Origin: an uncultured Paracoccaceae bacterium
GTDB taxonomy: Bacteria > Pseudomonadota > Alphaproteobacteria > Rhodobacterales > Rhodobacteraceae
Assembly (NCBI GenBank): GCA_947503925.1
Contig: CANNFQ010000008.1
Location: 124,001-188,000 of the forward strand
Direction of reading: 5' to 3'
Length of the DNA: 64,000 nucleotides
Shown: positions 8,812 to 17,861 of the stretch, in pieces
Numbering within the stretch: position 1 is the first letter of the stretch
Layout of the letters: each line of letters begins with the position of its first letter
Translations under genes and position numbers: made by a program
Notes under the pieces: model-generated
Seen by the model: the letters and a program-made list of their open reading frames with translations, nothing else
Told to the model about the DNA's origin: nothing
Databases searched by the model: none

Positions 8812-10245
8812 TCAAACCCAGTTCCCAAAACCAAAAGACAGATAGTCGCGCGCATAGGCATCGCGCGTCGCCTCTTCGATCTTGCTGTCGTAGATCTCGC
8901 CCAGCAATGATTGCACCATGTCGTCGCCATCCGGGAGGTTTGGCGGGTCGCTGATCCCAAGCTGCGCGCAAAGGAAAGGCAGTTGCGCTGCCAGCTGATC
9001 TTCCCGCATGATCATATCCGGCAGCCCGAACTGCGCCATCCCCTGCAACACGGCCAATTGGCTTGCCCAAGCCGGATCTGTCCGCACGGCCGTTTGCGCA
9101 GAGAGGTTGTTTTTGACAAAGCGCAGAAAGGCCAGAAACGCCCTGCTATGCGCGGTGATGTCGTAGCCTTTGAGATTGCGAGGCAAGAGTGGATCAGCCG
9201 GAATAGGCAACCTGTGCACCTTGCGCAATGTCTGCCGAATTTTCGGAAACAGTTTTGGCCCCTCAAACAGGATATGCCTGCAAAACGCTTCATGCGCTCG
9301 CGCGACCGGGTGGCGCAAGACCGCGAAACTGCGATAAACGGCATACTGGCGTTTCCATTCGCGCAGCGTTTTTTGCGAAAACCCCCGGCGCAAGTCCTTG
9401 ATCGGGTGATCATCCAGATCAGCCATCCATTGGCCAATCTGTTCGTCAATCCCACCACGTAGCGGCAGATAAAGAAGCCCCGATGTCGGGGCCGCAATAT
9501 AGGCCGGGATCATCGGCCCGCGGCGCGGTTCGAAATTCGGGGTTTGGCCCAGATCAAACCGATCCCAACCGGCCAATGCTGTTTTCATTTCCTCGGGATT
9601 GGTCACCTTGTCGATCGTTGGCGCGGGGTTCTGTTTCTTCAGCTTGCGATCAAGTGTGTTCAGCTGATCGTCACAGCCCAGGAACTTCGCGAGGCCATTC
9701 ATAACCTCAACTTCGCTCAGATCGTCATAGTTGAGGTAGAATGCCGTTTGCCCTGATTGTTGCAAAGCGCTTTGCAGTCGCCGCTGAAATTTCTGAATCT
9801 TGTCTAGAAATTCTGCGAACTCTGTTGCATCAAACGCCACTTGTTGCGTTTTGGCATGGGTCGCATTTGTCAGTTTCCATTGGCCCGTGGCCTTTGCGAT
9901 TTTCCAACTGACAAAGCTGTCGACCGGGTTTCGTGTCAGGATGATCTTGGCGCAGCGCGGGTCGGGCAGGCAGATGGACAAGACCCGTTGGTCGTGATCA
10001 TTAAAAAAACGAAAACCTGCCAGCCCGTCATCCGCCTTGATCGCGTCGATCAGGTGGCCGGGGTTTTCCTCCCGCTTGTCCATCGTGATGCCAAGCAGAT
10101 CGTCATATTGTGGATAGCCGATAAAGCTGGGGTTGAACGCCTCTCCATGGCATTTTAGACCCTCGAACAGGTTGATGTTGGCTTCTAGGTAATTCGACCC
10201 TGTCCGCATCTCGGCAAAGACAACGAAATAGTCAAAATCTGCCAT
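8812..10245 (-). CDS. Two-domain sulfotransferase (Stf0/NodH-like plus degenerate second sulfotransferase domain)
   Basis: Predicted to move sulfate from PAPS onto a carbohydrate. The N-terminal half (about 1-245) looks like the Stf0/NodH group: a 5'-phosphosulfate loop MRTGSNYL (13-20) and a 3'-phosphate motif LTRNPVDSF (103-111). The C-terminal half (about 250-477) resembles a second sulfotransferase domain, with YLPLRGG (259-265) where IPKTGG-like residues are expected and VLRHPVARA (309-317) as the 3'-phosphate motif; the missing lysine suggests it may not be catalytic. The ATG at 10245 lies 2 bases after the stop of the upstream GT14-like gene; a TTG at 10251 would overlap that stop. It is the last gene of the galU operon. 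Acceptor unknown. Confidence 0.75.
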   Translation of the reverse strand: MADFDYFVVFAEMRTGSNYLEANINLFEGLKCHGEAFNPSFIGYPQYDDLLGITMDKREENPGHLIDAIKADDGLAGFRFFNDHDQRVLSICLPDPRCAKIILTRNPVDSFVSWKIAKATGQWKLTNATHAKTQQVAFDATEFAEFLDKIQKFQRRLQSALQQSGQTAFYLNYDDLSEVEVMNGLAKFLGCDDQLNTLDRKLKKQNPAPTIDKVTNPEEMKTALAGWDRFDLGQTPNFEPRRGPMIPAYIAAPTSGLLYLPLRGGIDEQIGQWMADLDDHPIKDLRRGFSQKTLREWKRQYAVYRSFAVLRHPVARAHEAFCRHILFEGPKLFPKIRQTLRKVHRLPIPADPLLPRNLKGYDITAHSRAFLAFLRFVKNNLSAQTAVRTDPAWASQLAVLQGMAQFGLPDMIMREDQLAAQLPFLCAQLGISDPPNLPDGDDMVQSLLGEIYDSKIEEATRDAYARDYLSFGFGNWV

Positions 10246-10247
10246 GT

Positions 10248-11948
10248 TCAACGCACCAGATAAGGTTTTTGTTGGGTTTGCAAGGATGCAGCAGTATCGC
10301 CATCCTTCGGAAACTCGCCGGTCAGGAATGGGTGCATACCCTGGTTGCGCAGATCTTGCAGGAACGCCCCAAGCCCGTCGAGCTTGCGCATGTTGGGCGC
10401 CTCTGCCAATCTCGGGTGGGGTTGTTCGCTGACCTCATCCACGATGATCTGCAGCGTTTCCATCGGTGAGCGCACAAATTCGGCCAACGTCATCACCCGG
10501 ACCCGCGCCTTGGTAAAAGGTGAGCGCAAGATCTTGAGCTGCTTGTGCTCAATCTGTTGCAGGCGCGCGGCCTCTTTGCGGACGTCAGAGAATTCTTCAC
10601 GCGCAAGAAAGAGTGAGATGATCCAGGCCCCGGACACAACCGAAATCCTGGCATTCGTATCCTTGGCCACCATCCAGTTGATTGTCTGCGTGTCCATTGG
10701 CCCGAACTGAAAAGCCTGATGTTTGTCGCGGTTGTTCCAGATCAGATTGGTAAGGAACATCTTTGCGTTATAGTCCCGCAGCGTTGGGTGGTCGGACATG
10801 CCGCCAACATAGACCGGGCCGCCGTCGTTAAAATGCGCTCGATCCGGCGCAAATAGATGCCCGTGTACGTCCCCGCCGCCGGTCACTTTTGACAGCCAAC
10901 TTTCGAAATCTTCAAAGACCTCTGCAAATCCTTGCAATACGGAGTAGGGACCAGCGGTCACCGCATTTTCTCTGTCGATTGTCGGGAACCGGCTTTGCAT
11001 GTAAAGCCCAGGTCGCCCCAATGTGCGCCGGTCCACCGCGTTGGCAAAGATGCGATCAACTGAACTGGGGTTCGGCGCGACGCTTTCGTGGGGTTTGTCG
11101 TAAGGCTGTGGGAAGGTTTCATAAAGCGCATCCGCGCGCGGCCAGATCTTGCGCGCAACAAAGCAGGATGACCGGCGCAGCAATGCCTTGTGATCCTCAT
11201 AGAACACGTGCGGTTTGCCTTGATAATCGAACTTCGACAGCGTCAGCGACCGGCTTTCGATCTTGGTTGAATGAAGCCGCGCCAAGGTTTGAAAATAGCT
11301 TTCATCCGGGATCCAGACCTTGCGGAAATAGCGGTCATATGTTGACCGTTTGGGGTCTGTCAGGATGGCGCGCAAGGTGCGCCGTGTCAGACACCACCAT
11401 TGTGACCCCATATGCGGAACCACCCCGGCGGGGATACGTCGCTTAAAACCGATCAGTTGCTGCAATTTGACATAGAGATCAAAGATCTGCCGATGCCGCC
11501 GCCAGGAAAACGGAAACCGCAACGTGAATCGTTCCTCATCAAGCCCGCCAACTGTCCATGGCACATCTTCGGTGGTGGAGCTTTCGATGAAATCTGTTTC
11601 GGGTCTGGCATCCAGATAGGTGCAAAGTTCTGACACTGGTCGCAGTGGCAGGCAGGCGCCGGATGCCAGATAGATATGCCGCAACTCAGGATGGCTATCC
11701 AACAGCTTTGTGGCGGCATCCTGCGTTGCGGCCACAAGTTCCCAACCGCCCCAATCACAGCGCCGTCGCTGTACGAATGTGACCTGATCGAGATCGGACA
11801 ATGCTTCGACGAAGGCGACATATTCGTTATGATTAACCTTCTTATCCACGTGCACAACGATCGGGCAGCCCGCGTCAGCCCAATGCCTGATCGCCTGTTC
11901 CGCTCGTTGCAACGCGGTATGGGCCAGGATGATGACCCCGACGCTCAT
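10248..11948 (-). CDS. GT14-like (core-2/I-branching) glycosyltransferase with C-terminal extension
   Basis: A 566-residue protein whose first 300 or so residues match the core-2/I-branching beta-1,6-N-acetylglucosaminyltransferase / xylosyltransferase family (GT14): HVDKK (33-37), WGGWELV (66-72) and SGACLPLRP (96-104) are the recognisable blocks. The remaining about 260 residues form an extra domain seen in Rhodobacteraceae homologues (DUF5927-like, from memory). Its start overlaps the stop of the upstream glycosyltransferase in ATGA. The donor could be UDP-GlcNAc or UDP-xylose; UDP-glucose from GalU upstream could feed either. Cytoplasmic, no signal peptide. Confidence 0.78.
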   Translation of the reverse strand: MSVGVIILAHTALQRAEQAIRHWADAGCPIVVHVDKKVNHNEYVAFVEALSDLDQVTFVQRRRCDWGGWELVAATQDAATKLLDSHPELRHIYLASGACLPLRPVSELCTYLDARPETDFIESSTTEDVPWTVGGLDEERFTLRFPFSWRRHRQIFDLYVKLQQLIGFKRRIPAGVVPHMGSQWWCLTRRTLRAILTDPKRSTYDRYFRKVWIPDESYFQTLARLHSTKIESRSLTLSKFDYQGKPHVFYEDHKALLRRSSCFVARKIWPRADALYETFPQPYDKPHESVAPNPSSVDRIFANAVDRRTLGRPGLYMQSRFPTIDRENAVTAGPYSVLQGFAEVFEDFESWLSKVTGGGDVHGHLFAPDRAHFNDGGPVYVGGMSDHPTLRDYNAKMFLTNLIWNNRDKHQAFQFGPMDTQTINWMVAKDTNARISVVSGAWIISLFLAREEFSDVRKEAARLQQIEHKQLKILRSPFTKARVRVMTLAEFVRSPMETLQIIVDEVSEQPHPRLAEAPNMRKLDGLGAFLQDLRNQGMHPFLTGEFPKDGDTAASLQTQQKPYLVR

Positions 11949-12934
11949 GCCCAGTTTCCTTTGGATAAGAGGCCCAGCACCTCAAGTTGTCGCCAATTGA
12001 GGTATTGTTCGCTCCACTTCGTCCAAAGATCAGGATCATCCTGACCCGTTTCTGCATATTGCTGGTATTCGTGGCCCGCGCCGTAATGTTCGCCGCGCGC
12101 CGCCTCTTCCTGCGCGCGTTCACTGAATGTGTTGATGAATTTCGCATGTAACAGTGCGCCGGATGTCTTTTCCCCGCCTTGCTGATCGTAGACGAGGTTC
12201 AGACCGCGCGGCAGGATCATATGGGTTGAGCTGACATAGGTATAGCGCCGGTTCCATTTGACGAATGGCACCTTGTTCAGTGCTGGTGCCTGTTCCGGTT
12301 TGTCGGAAAAGAACGCCCGCGCCCGTGGTCCGCCCTGTATCCACAGATTGCGCATGCGCTTGTTCTGGCTGATCGTGTAGTTACCGGCGTCAAACCAGCT
12401 GGCGATTTCAAGCGGGTCCATCCCGCGTTCATATCGCGCCTCGCTCACCGGTCCTTGCGGATAAAGATCAAGCATCAACGCCCCGAAGGACCGCACGTCA
12501 GATGCATCTAGCCAATCGCCCAGTGCGGCCAGGGGCCGAGTATCGCAGAACGGATAGACGAAAAATTCGTCCACATCGACGGTCAACGCCCAGTGCCCAT
12601 GCCCGTAACGCCATTGAAGATAGGTTAGCCAATCCATCCCGAAACGCGCATTGCCATATCCCGCATCGGTCGACCAAAGCGACACATCCGGTTGCGCGGC
12701 TGCGTAATCATCGCCGCCATCTGTGCTGCCATTATTGACCATCACAAAATGATCGACGCCCATTTTGCGGTAATACTCAAAGAAATAGGGAAGCCGGACA
12801 TCTTCGTTTCGGAAGGTACAGAACAGCAGGATATCGTCAGGCCTGATTCCCTTGGTTCGGTTCTTGACCTCGACCAGTTCGCGCCGCTTGCGAAAGGCCC
12901 GGACCTTCCAGCGCTTGCGCTGAAGTCGTAACAT
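11945..12934 (-). CDS. Glycosyltransferase (family 2-like, Glyco_tranf_2_4), paralogue of the next gene upstream
   Basis: A 329-residue GT-A-type glycosyltransferase. Visible are the nucleotide-binding start CTFRNE (39-44), NNGSTDG (67-73) and a metal-binding DVDE (120-123) inside TVDVDEFFVYP. It is clearly paralogous to the adjacent 349-residue enzyme: shared blocks include LWIQGG, the RRYTYVSSTH region, GALLH.KF and the end GLLSKGNWA versus GLMSQGTWG. I chose the ATG at 12934 because it aligns with the basic N-terminus of the paralogue; a TTG at 12955 is the alternative. Ribosome-binding sites are weak for both. Its stop overlaps the GT14-like start. Confidence 0.8.
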   Translation of the reverse strand: MLRLQRKRWKVRAFRKRRELVEVKNRTKGIRPDDILLFCTFRNEDVRLPYFFEYYRKMGVDHFVMVNNGSTDGGDDYAAAQPDVSLWSTDAGYGNARFGMDWLTYLQWRYGHGHWALTVDVDEFFVYPFCDTRPLAALGDWLDASDVRSFGALMLDLYPQGPVSEARYERGMDPLEIASWFDAGNYTISQNKRMRNLWIQGGPRARAFFSDKPEQAPALNKVPFVKWNRRYTYVSSTHMILPRGLNLVYDQQGGEKTSGALLHAKFINTFSERAQEEAARGEHYGAGHEYQQYAETGQDDPDLWTKWSEQYLNWRQLEVLGLLSKGNWA

Positions 12935-12994
12935 ATATGATCGAAAAATAGTCAACTGGTTGTCCCGTTCCGCGCCGGTGAAACTGCCACCTTA

Positions 12995-14044
12995 TCAGCC
13001 CCATGTGCCCTGCGACATCAATCCCAGATCGACAAGCTGCTGCCAACCTTCATATTGGCTGGCCTCGGCATACCAAAGATCGGGGCTTTTGGTTAATGCT
13101 TCGTGATATTCTGCATAAACTGCGCTGTTTTCAAAGTGTTGTCGGCGGATTTGTTCCTCTTTTGACTTTTCAACGATCAGGTCGAGGAACTTCGTATGCA
13201 AAAGCGCGCCTGACATCACGTCTCGTTCGGCTGTGCTGAACACATCATGCAGATGCCGGGGCAGGATCTGATGGGTCGAACTGACATAGGAATAGCGCCG
13301 CTGCCATTTCACCAACGGCGTCTTGTTGAGCGTTGGTGCCTTTGCCGGGTCTGAGGCAAAAAACACCCGGTCGCGCACGCCCCCTTGAATCCACAGGTTC
13401 CTATGGATCGGATGCCATGTGCTGCGATAGTTATCTGGATCGAAATAGGGGAGCATCGCGATGGGATCGGTTCCGGGCTGATACGCGTTGCGTCCGATAG
13501 GCCCTCGCGGATAAAGCTCAACCATCATCGCTCCAAAGGATGATCGCCCCTGATCGTCCAGCCATGCTGTCAGCTCCGGTAGCTTCCGGCTGTCATGCTG
13601 CGGATAGATCAGCAACTCATCCGCATCCACCGTCAGGCACCAATGCCTCGCCCCGTATTTCAGTTGTAGCCAGCCCAGCCAGTCCATGCCGAACCGCGAC
13701 AGCCGATAACTGTGATCCGTCTGCCAAAGCGATACATCAGGTTGTGCCGCCAGATAGTCCGCTGTGCCATCATCGCTGCCATTATCCACAAACAGAAAAT
13801 GATCGACCCCAAGGCTGCGATAATGCTGCATGAAATAGGGTAGACGTGCAGCTTCGTTGCGGACACAGGCAAACCCCAGAATGGCCTCTTTGCTGATCGC
13901 GGCGGTGCGATCTTGTCGCGATTGCAGTTGCCGCCTTTTGCGCAGGGATCGAAACAACAATCGCCTGCGTTTCCAACGCAGGCGATATGCCAGTCTCAGT
14001 TCTGCCAGTGAACCCAGCCGTGGTTGGGGTCCGGTCGCGCGCAA
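12995..14044 (-). CDS. Glycosyltransferase (family 2-like, Glyco_tranf_2_4), first of a tandem pair
   Basis: A 349-residue glycosyltransferase with a basic N-terminus, then FACVRNE (58-64), VDNGSDDG (86-93) and the metal-binding DADE (140-143) in TVDADELLIYP. Tandem paralogue of the downstream 329-residue gene, 60 bases away. No ATG is available near the start: the frame opens with TTG 3 bases after the galU stop and is in phase with galU, so translation probably restarts right after the galU stop codon. A start at one of the later TTG codons would shorten it by about 28 residues. Part of the galU operon; acceptor sugar unknown. Confidence 0.78.
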   Translation of the reverse strand: MRATGPQPRLGSLAELRLAYRLRWKRRRLLFRSLRKRRQLQSRQDRTAAISKEAILGFACVRNEAARLPYFMQHYRSLGVDHFLFVDNGSDDGTADYLAAQPDVSLWQTDHSYRLSRFGMDWLGWLQLKYGARHWCLTVDADELLIYPQHDSRKLPELTAWLDDQGRSSFGAMMVELYPRGPIGRNAYQPGTDPIAMLPYFDPDNYRSTWHPIHRNLWIQGGVRDRVFFASDPAKAPTLNKTPLVKWQRRYSYVSSTHQILPRHLHDVFSTAERDVMSGALLHTKFLDLIVEKSKEEQIRRQHFENSAVYAEYHEALTKSPDLWYAEASQYEGWQQLVDLGLMSQGTWG

Positions 14045-14047
14045 TGC

Positions 14048-14944
14048 TTACTGCGCTGCCTTGTCGCTGATATGAAGATCGCTGAGATATGACAGCAGGT
14101 CATCGCGCAGATCATCGCGCGCCAGCGCAAAGGCGACGGTTGCCTGCAGGAAACCCGCCTTGGATCCGCAATCAAACCGTTTCCCGTCAAAACGGTAACC
14201 GAACACATCACGTCCCTGGCTGATTTCGGCTGCGATTGCATCAGTTAACTGCACCTCGCCGCCAGCACCTTTGGTGATATGCGCAAAGTTCTGCATCACA
14301 TGTGGTGTCAGGATGTAACGCCCAATCACTGCCAGGTTCGATGGCGCTGTGCCCGATGCAGGCTTTTCCACCATCCCGTTGATCGACACGATGGCATCAC
14401 CGTTCGTGTCTTTGACATCCAGCACACCGTAGGATGATGTCTTGTCAGGTGCGACTTCCATCGCGGCAACCATCGCGCCGCCCGTTTCCTCATAGGCTTC
14501 GACCATCTGCTGCAGACAGGGTTTTTCGGCGGCAATCACGTCATCGGGCAGGATCACGGCAAAGGGTTCGTTGCCGATCAGTTTGCTCGCGCAGGACACC
14601 GCATGACCCAGGCCAAGCGGTTTGTGCTGCCGGATATAGGCGATGGCCCCGCTTTCCATATTGGTTGTGCGTAGTATCTTGAGCAACTCTGTCTTGCCAG
14701 ATTTTTCCAGCGCGGATTCGAGGTCTGGAGCGAGGTCGAAATAATCCTCAAGCGCGGTTTTGCCACGCGACGTGACAAAGATAAAATCCTCGATCCCGGC
14801 GGCTCGCGCTTCGTCAATAGCGTATTGAATCAATGGTCTGTCGACCAGGGTCATGATCTCTTTCGGCACGGATTTGGTCGCAGGTAGGAACCGCGTGCCC
14901 AGCCCAGCGACTGGAAAAATGGCTTTTGTAACTTTCTTCTTCAT
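14048..14944 (-). CDS. galU: UTP-glucose-1-phosphate uridylyltransferase
   Basis: Makes UDP-glucose from UTP and glucose 1-phosphate for surface polysaccharides. The 298 residues start with the nucleotidyltransferase signature PVAGLGTRFLPATKS (11-25) and contain the VEKP motif typical of GalU and the FDCGSK end block. First gene of a likely operon with two glycosyltransferases, a GT14-like enzyme and a sulfotransferase. The 156-bp AT-rich gap upstream (14945-15100) should hold its promoter; it contains CAAAATTTC twice, 13 bp apart (14992-15000 and 15005-15013). Confidence 0.95.
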   Translation of the reverse strand: MKKKVTKAIFPVAGLGTRFLPATKSVPKEIMTLVDRPLIQYAIDEARAAGIEDFIFVTSRGKTALEDYFDLAPDLESALEKSGKTELLKILRTTNMESGAIAYIRQHKPLGLGHAVSCASKLIGNEPFAVILPDDVIAAEKPCLQQMVEAYEETGGAMVAAMEVAPDKTSSYGVLDVKDTNGDAIVSINGMVEKPASGTAPSNLAVIGRYILTPHVMQNFAHITKGAGGEVQLTDAIAAEISQGRDVFGYRFDGKRFDCGSKAGFLQATVAFALARDDLRDDLLSYLSDLHISDKAAQ

Positions 14945-15100
14945 ATCTAAACTCTCTTACGTGGAGGCCGAAAATCTGCCCCGTAACAATACAAAATTTC
15001 TTTGCAAAATTTCTCTGACAATATTCAAGACAATACGGCATCAAGTCTGCAAAAACACGGTAAAACTTGGACCAGGTATCGAATTCCTGACCCGCCGTGA

Positions 15101-15901
15101 TCAGTCGATCCCCATGTCCTGCATCATGGCCTCAATACGTGGCACGTCTTCGGGGTTGTTGAGTTCCCAAAACTGCCGCCCCTTTGAAGCCACTTCGACA
15201 CATAGCATGGGCACACCCCGCTCGAGGAACCGCAGCTGCTCCAGCCCTTCCAGCTGTTCGAGCGATCCGGGTGTCCAACCGGGGTAGTCGGCCAAGGCCT
15301 CAGGTCGATAGGCATAGACGCCAACGTGATGAAAAACCGGGGTCTCGTCCTCGTCCTGATAGGTGCGGTTGGTATAGGGGATCACCTCTTTTGAGAAATA
15401 AAGCGCGTTGTGATCTGCCCCAAAAACCGCCGTTGTGCCACCAACGCGACCAGCCTGTCGGTCGGCAAGAAACCCGTTCAACGCTCGCCCGTCCGCCCGT
15501 AGCACCGGGGTGGCAACTGCAGATCGCGGGTTTGCCTCTAGGCCAGCAATAAGATCCTCGATGAACCATGCAGGCGTCAGTGGGGCGTCGCCTTGCAGAT
15601 TGACCACAATGTCAAAATTACCGCCCAGATTTTGTAGCGCCTCGGCGCAGCGTTCCGTCCCGTTTTGACAATCGGTGGAGGTCATCACCACTTCCGCCCC
15701 GAACCCGGTGGCAGCGTCCCCGATGCGGTCGTTATCCGTGGCGACTACAACCTTATCCACACCCTGCACGGCCATCGCCGCGTCCCACGATCGTCGAATA
15801 AGAGATTTGTTTTCGCCTGAGGCCCCCTTCAGCGCGACAAGGGGCTTTCCGGGATAGCGGGACGATGCGTAGCGGGCTGGTATGACGATGAGGGCGGACA
15901 T
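15101..15901 (-). CDS. kdsB: 3-deoxy-manno-octulosonate cytidylyltransferase (CMP-Kdo synthetase)
   Basis: Activates Kdo as CMP-Kdo for LPS core or Kdo-linked capsule. The 266 residues begin with the family signature VIPARYASSRYPGKPL (6-21), and contain NLQGDAPL and a GVYAYR block, all typical of KdsB. It lies 5 bases after cysQ, so the two are co-transcribed. With kdsD at 4.6-5.6 kb, the window holds the isomerase and activation steps of Kdo metabolism; kdsA and kdsC are not here. Confidence 0.95.
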   Translation of the reverse strand: MSALIVIPARYASSRYPGKPLVALKGASGENKSLIRRSWDAAMAVQGVDKVVVATDNDRIGDAATGFGAEVVMTSTDCQNGTERCAEALQNLGGNFDIVVNLQGDAPLTPAWFIEDLIAGLEANPRSAVATPVLRADGRALNGFLADRQAGRVGGTTAVFGADHNALYFSKEVIPYTNRTYQDEDETPVFHHVGVYAYRPEALADYPGWTPGSLEQLEGLEQLRFLERGVPMLCVEVASKGRQFWELNNPEDVPRIEAMMQDMGID

Positions 15902-15906
15902 CAGGC

Positions 15907-16698
15907 TTATTGCAGTTTTACATCAGGGGAGTAGGCGATGAAGAACGGGTTCTCGAAACCCGGCTTGCCGTATTGCAGGGGGCTATGGTCGTCAAAGCGC
16001 ACGACGTCTCCGCCCGCGCCAGCCAGTACCGCATGCCCGGCAGCCGTGTCCCATTCCATCGTTCGGCCAAGCCGGGGATAGATATCCGCCTCACCCGTGG
16101 CGACAAGGCAGAATTTCAGCGACGATCCTGCGCTTTTCATATCCGCTGTGTTGTATTTGTTGATGTAATCGTCGGTCGCCTGATCGCGGTGCGATTTTGA
16201 GGCGACAACAAGCAACGCATCATTATCTGGCGTTGATACTGACAACGCGGTCTGGGTGCCGGTGGCTTCTTTGTCGAAAGGTCCTGTTTCCTCAACCGTT
16301 TGACCTGCGGCATCGGTGTAAAACAATCGTTCTTTGGCCGGGGCATAAACCACGCCGCGCAACGGTGCGCCATCAACCACATAGGCGATGTTGACGGTAA
16401 AATCGCCACGCCGCTTGATGAACTCTTTGGTCCCGTCCAGCGGGTCCACGATCAGAAAGGTGCTGACCGCCTGCTCGTGCGTCGCAGCCTGTTCTTCGGT
16501 CACCAAAGGTACATCTGGAAAGGCTGCGCTTAGACCGGCACTGATAACAGCATCCGCCGCCTCATCCGCCGCTGTAACAGGGCTGTCATCGCTTTTGGCA
16601 CGCACGTCAAAATCGGGCGACTGATAGATTTCCATGATTTTGTCGCCCGCTTGCAACGCAAGCCGACGCATGACCAGTGTCAGTTGATCAAAGTCCAT
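15907..16698 (-). CDS. cysQ: 3'(2'),5'-bisphosphate nucleotidase CysQ
   Basis: Hydrolyses 3'-phosphoadenosine 5'-phosphate (PAP), the by-product of sulfotransferases and of sulfate reduction, to AMP. The 263 residues show the inositol-monophosphatase-fold metal sites: TEEQ around E68/E69 and VDPLDGT (84-90). Members also act on inositol phosphates, but the length and motifs fit CysQ. It sits 5 bases before kdsB in the same direction, close to the sulfotransferase gene, which suggests a role in clearing PAP made by sulfation. The start lies 126 bp from the divergent polysaccharide permease. Confidence 0.93.
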   Translation of the reverse strand: MDFDQLTLVMRRLALQAGDKIMEIYQSPDFDVRAKSDDSPVTAADEAADAVISAGLSAAFPDVPLVTEEQAATHEQAVSTFLIVDPLDGTKEFIKRRGDFTVNIAYVVDGAPLRGVVYAPAKERLFYTDAAGQTVEETGPFDKEATGTQTALSVSTPDNDALLVVASKSHRDQATDDYINKYNTADMKSAGSSLKFCLVATGEADIYPRLGRTMEWDTAAGHAVLAGAGGDVVRFDDHSPLQYGKPGFENPFFIAYSPDVKLQ

Positions 16699-16824
16699 TT
16701 GTTTTCGGAGCCTCCAGCGGGATTCATTGAAAATCAGCGTTTTTCCCCTTATGGTCGGGGCTTAGGCGAACAGCAAGCAAACCCTTACACCGCCACGGGC
16801 CGGCAAGTCAGAAAGTCACGTTTC

Positions 16825-17646
16825 ATGTTTCAGGCCAATACCGGAACAAGCAAGGCGCGCGGTGCATTTGGCCTGCTTGAAGTGATCTACTTCTCAATCG
16901 TGCGGGCGTTACGGCAATCGCACCGGCATGCGGTTGTTGGGATGTTAGTGAATATGATGCAGGCGCTGACTCTGGTCTTTGCGTTCTTCATCATGTTTGA
17001 GCTGTTGGGCATTCGCGGGTCAGCATTGCGGGGCGATTTTCTACTCTACATCATGTCGGGGATTTTTGTTTACATCACGCATATCAAGGCGGTTTCCGCG
17101 GTGATGAACTCCGAAGGCCCTGCATCACCAATGATGCAGCACGCACCGATGAATACGATCATTTCGATTAGCGCTGGTGCGGTTTCCAGCCTCTATATCC
17201 AGATTCTTTCACTGGTGATCATCCTGTTGGTCTACCACATTGCCTTTACGCCAATATCAATCGACCAACCGGTCGCCGCCATGGGCATGTTCCTGCTGGC
17301 CTGGTTTTCCGGTGTTTCGGTGGGCATATTGTTTTTGGCGATGAAGCCCTGGTCGCCAGGTTTTGTCGGTATCTGCTCCACCATCTATATGAGGGCGAAC
17401 ATGATCGCGTCGGGCAAGATGTTTGTCGCCAATACGCTACCTTCATCAAAACTTGCGCTGTTCGACTGGAATCCCCTGTTTCACATCATTGATCAGATAC
17501 GAGGCTTCGTTTTCCTGCATTACAATCCACATTTTTCAGATTGGACCTATGCGTTGAAAGTTGCGCTGGTCCTACTTTTGGTCGGCTTGATGGGCGAATT
17601 CTATACAAGGCGGCACGTGTCGCCCAGCTGGACAGCTGGCCGATAG
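16825..17646 (+). CDS. ABC-2 type polysaccharide export permease (KpsM-like)
   Basis: A 273-residue inner-membrane permease of the ABC-2 family, the group that exports capsule or O-antigen polysaccharides. About six hydrophobic helices are visible, with an amphipathic N-terminus and the conserved NPLFHIIDQIRG block near residue 220 that is typical of the polysaccharide exporters. Start chosen at the ATG 16825, since codons upstream overlap the divergent cysQ promoter. No ATP-binding partner lies next to it, so the KpsT-like subunit must be elsewhere. It is followed by a 215-bp gap to dnaK. Confidence 0.82.
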   Translation: MFQANTGTSKARGAFGLLEVIYFSIVRALRQSHRHAVVGMLVNMMQALTLVFAFFIMFELLGIRGSALRGDFLLYIMSGIFVYITHIKAVSAVMNSEGPASPMMQHAPMNTIISISAGAVSSLYIQILSLVIILLVYHIAFTPISIDQPVAAMGMFLLAWFSGVSVGILFLAMKPWSPGFVGICSTIYMRANMIASGKMFVANTLPSSKLALFDWNPLFHIIDQIRGFVFLHYNPHFSDWTYALKVALVLLLVGLMGEFYTRRHVSPSWTAGR

Positions 17647-17723
17647 GCAAGGGCCGCGTGCCGACGTAACGTTGCAGCCCAAAGAAATATGATTTTTTCC
17701 CCAATTTCCTATGACAGCGGCGG

Positions 17724-17752
17724 TTGCAGGCCCCATATCGCATCCCTATATA
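17724..17752 (+). promoter_or_regulatory. Predicted dnaK promoter
   Basis: TTGCAG (17724-17729), a 17-bp spacer, then TATATA (17747-17752), 110 bp upstream of dnaK. This is a good sigma-70 type match. The spacer contains CCCCATAT (17731-17738), which resembles the -10 of RpoH heat-shock promoters, but I see no convincing CTTGAAA-like -35 for it. Confidence 0.5.
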
Positions 17753-17861
17753 CGCCAAGATAATTGTTCAGGGTTAAACCCCTGATCAGACTCATGTAAC
17801 TGGCGCGAGTGCCAAAACGGGTTCGCGCAACTCAAACCGCCTAAAGTAGAGGGATTTGAAA

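Noticed and set aside
17731-17738. RpoH heat-shock promoter for dnaK from CCCCATAT
   Set aside because: No CTTGAAA-like -35 at the right distance; the overlapping TTGCAG-N17-TATATA is a better match.
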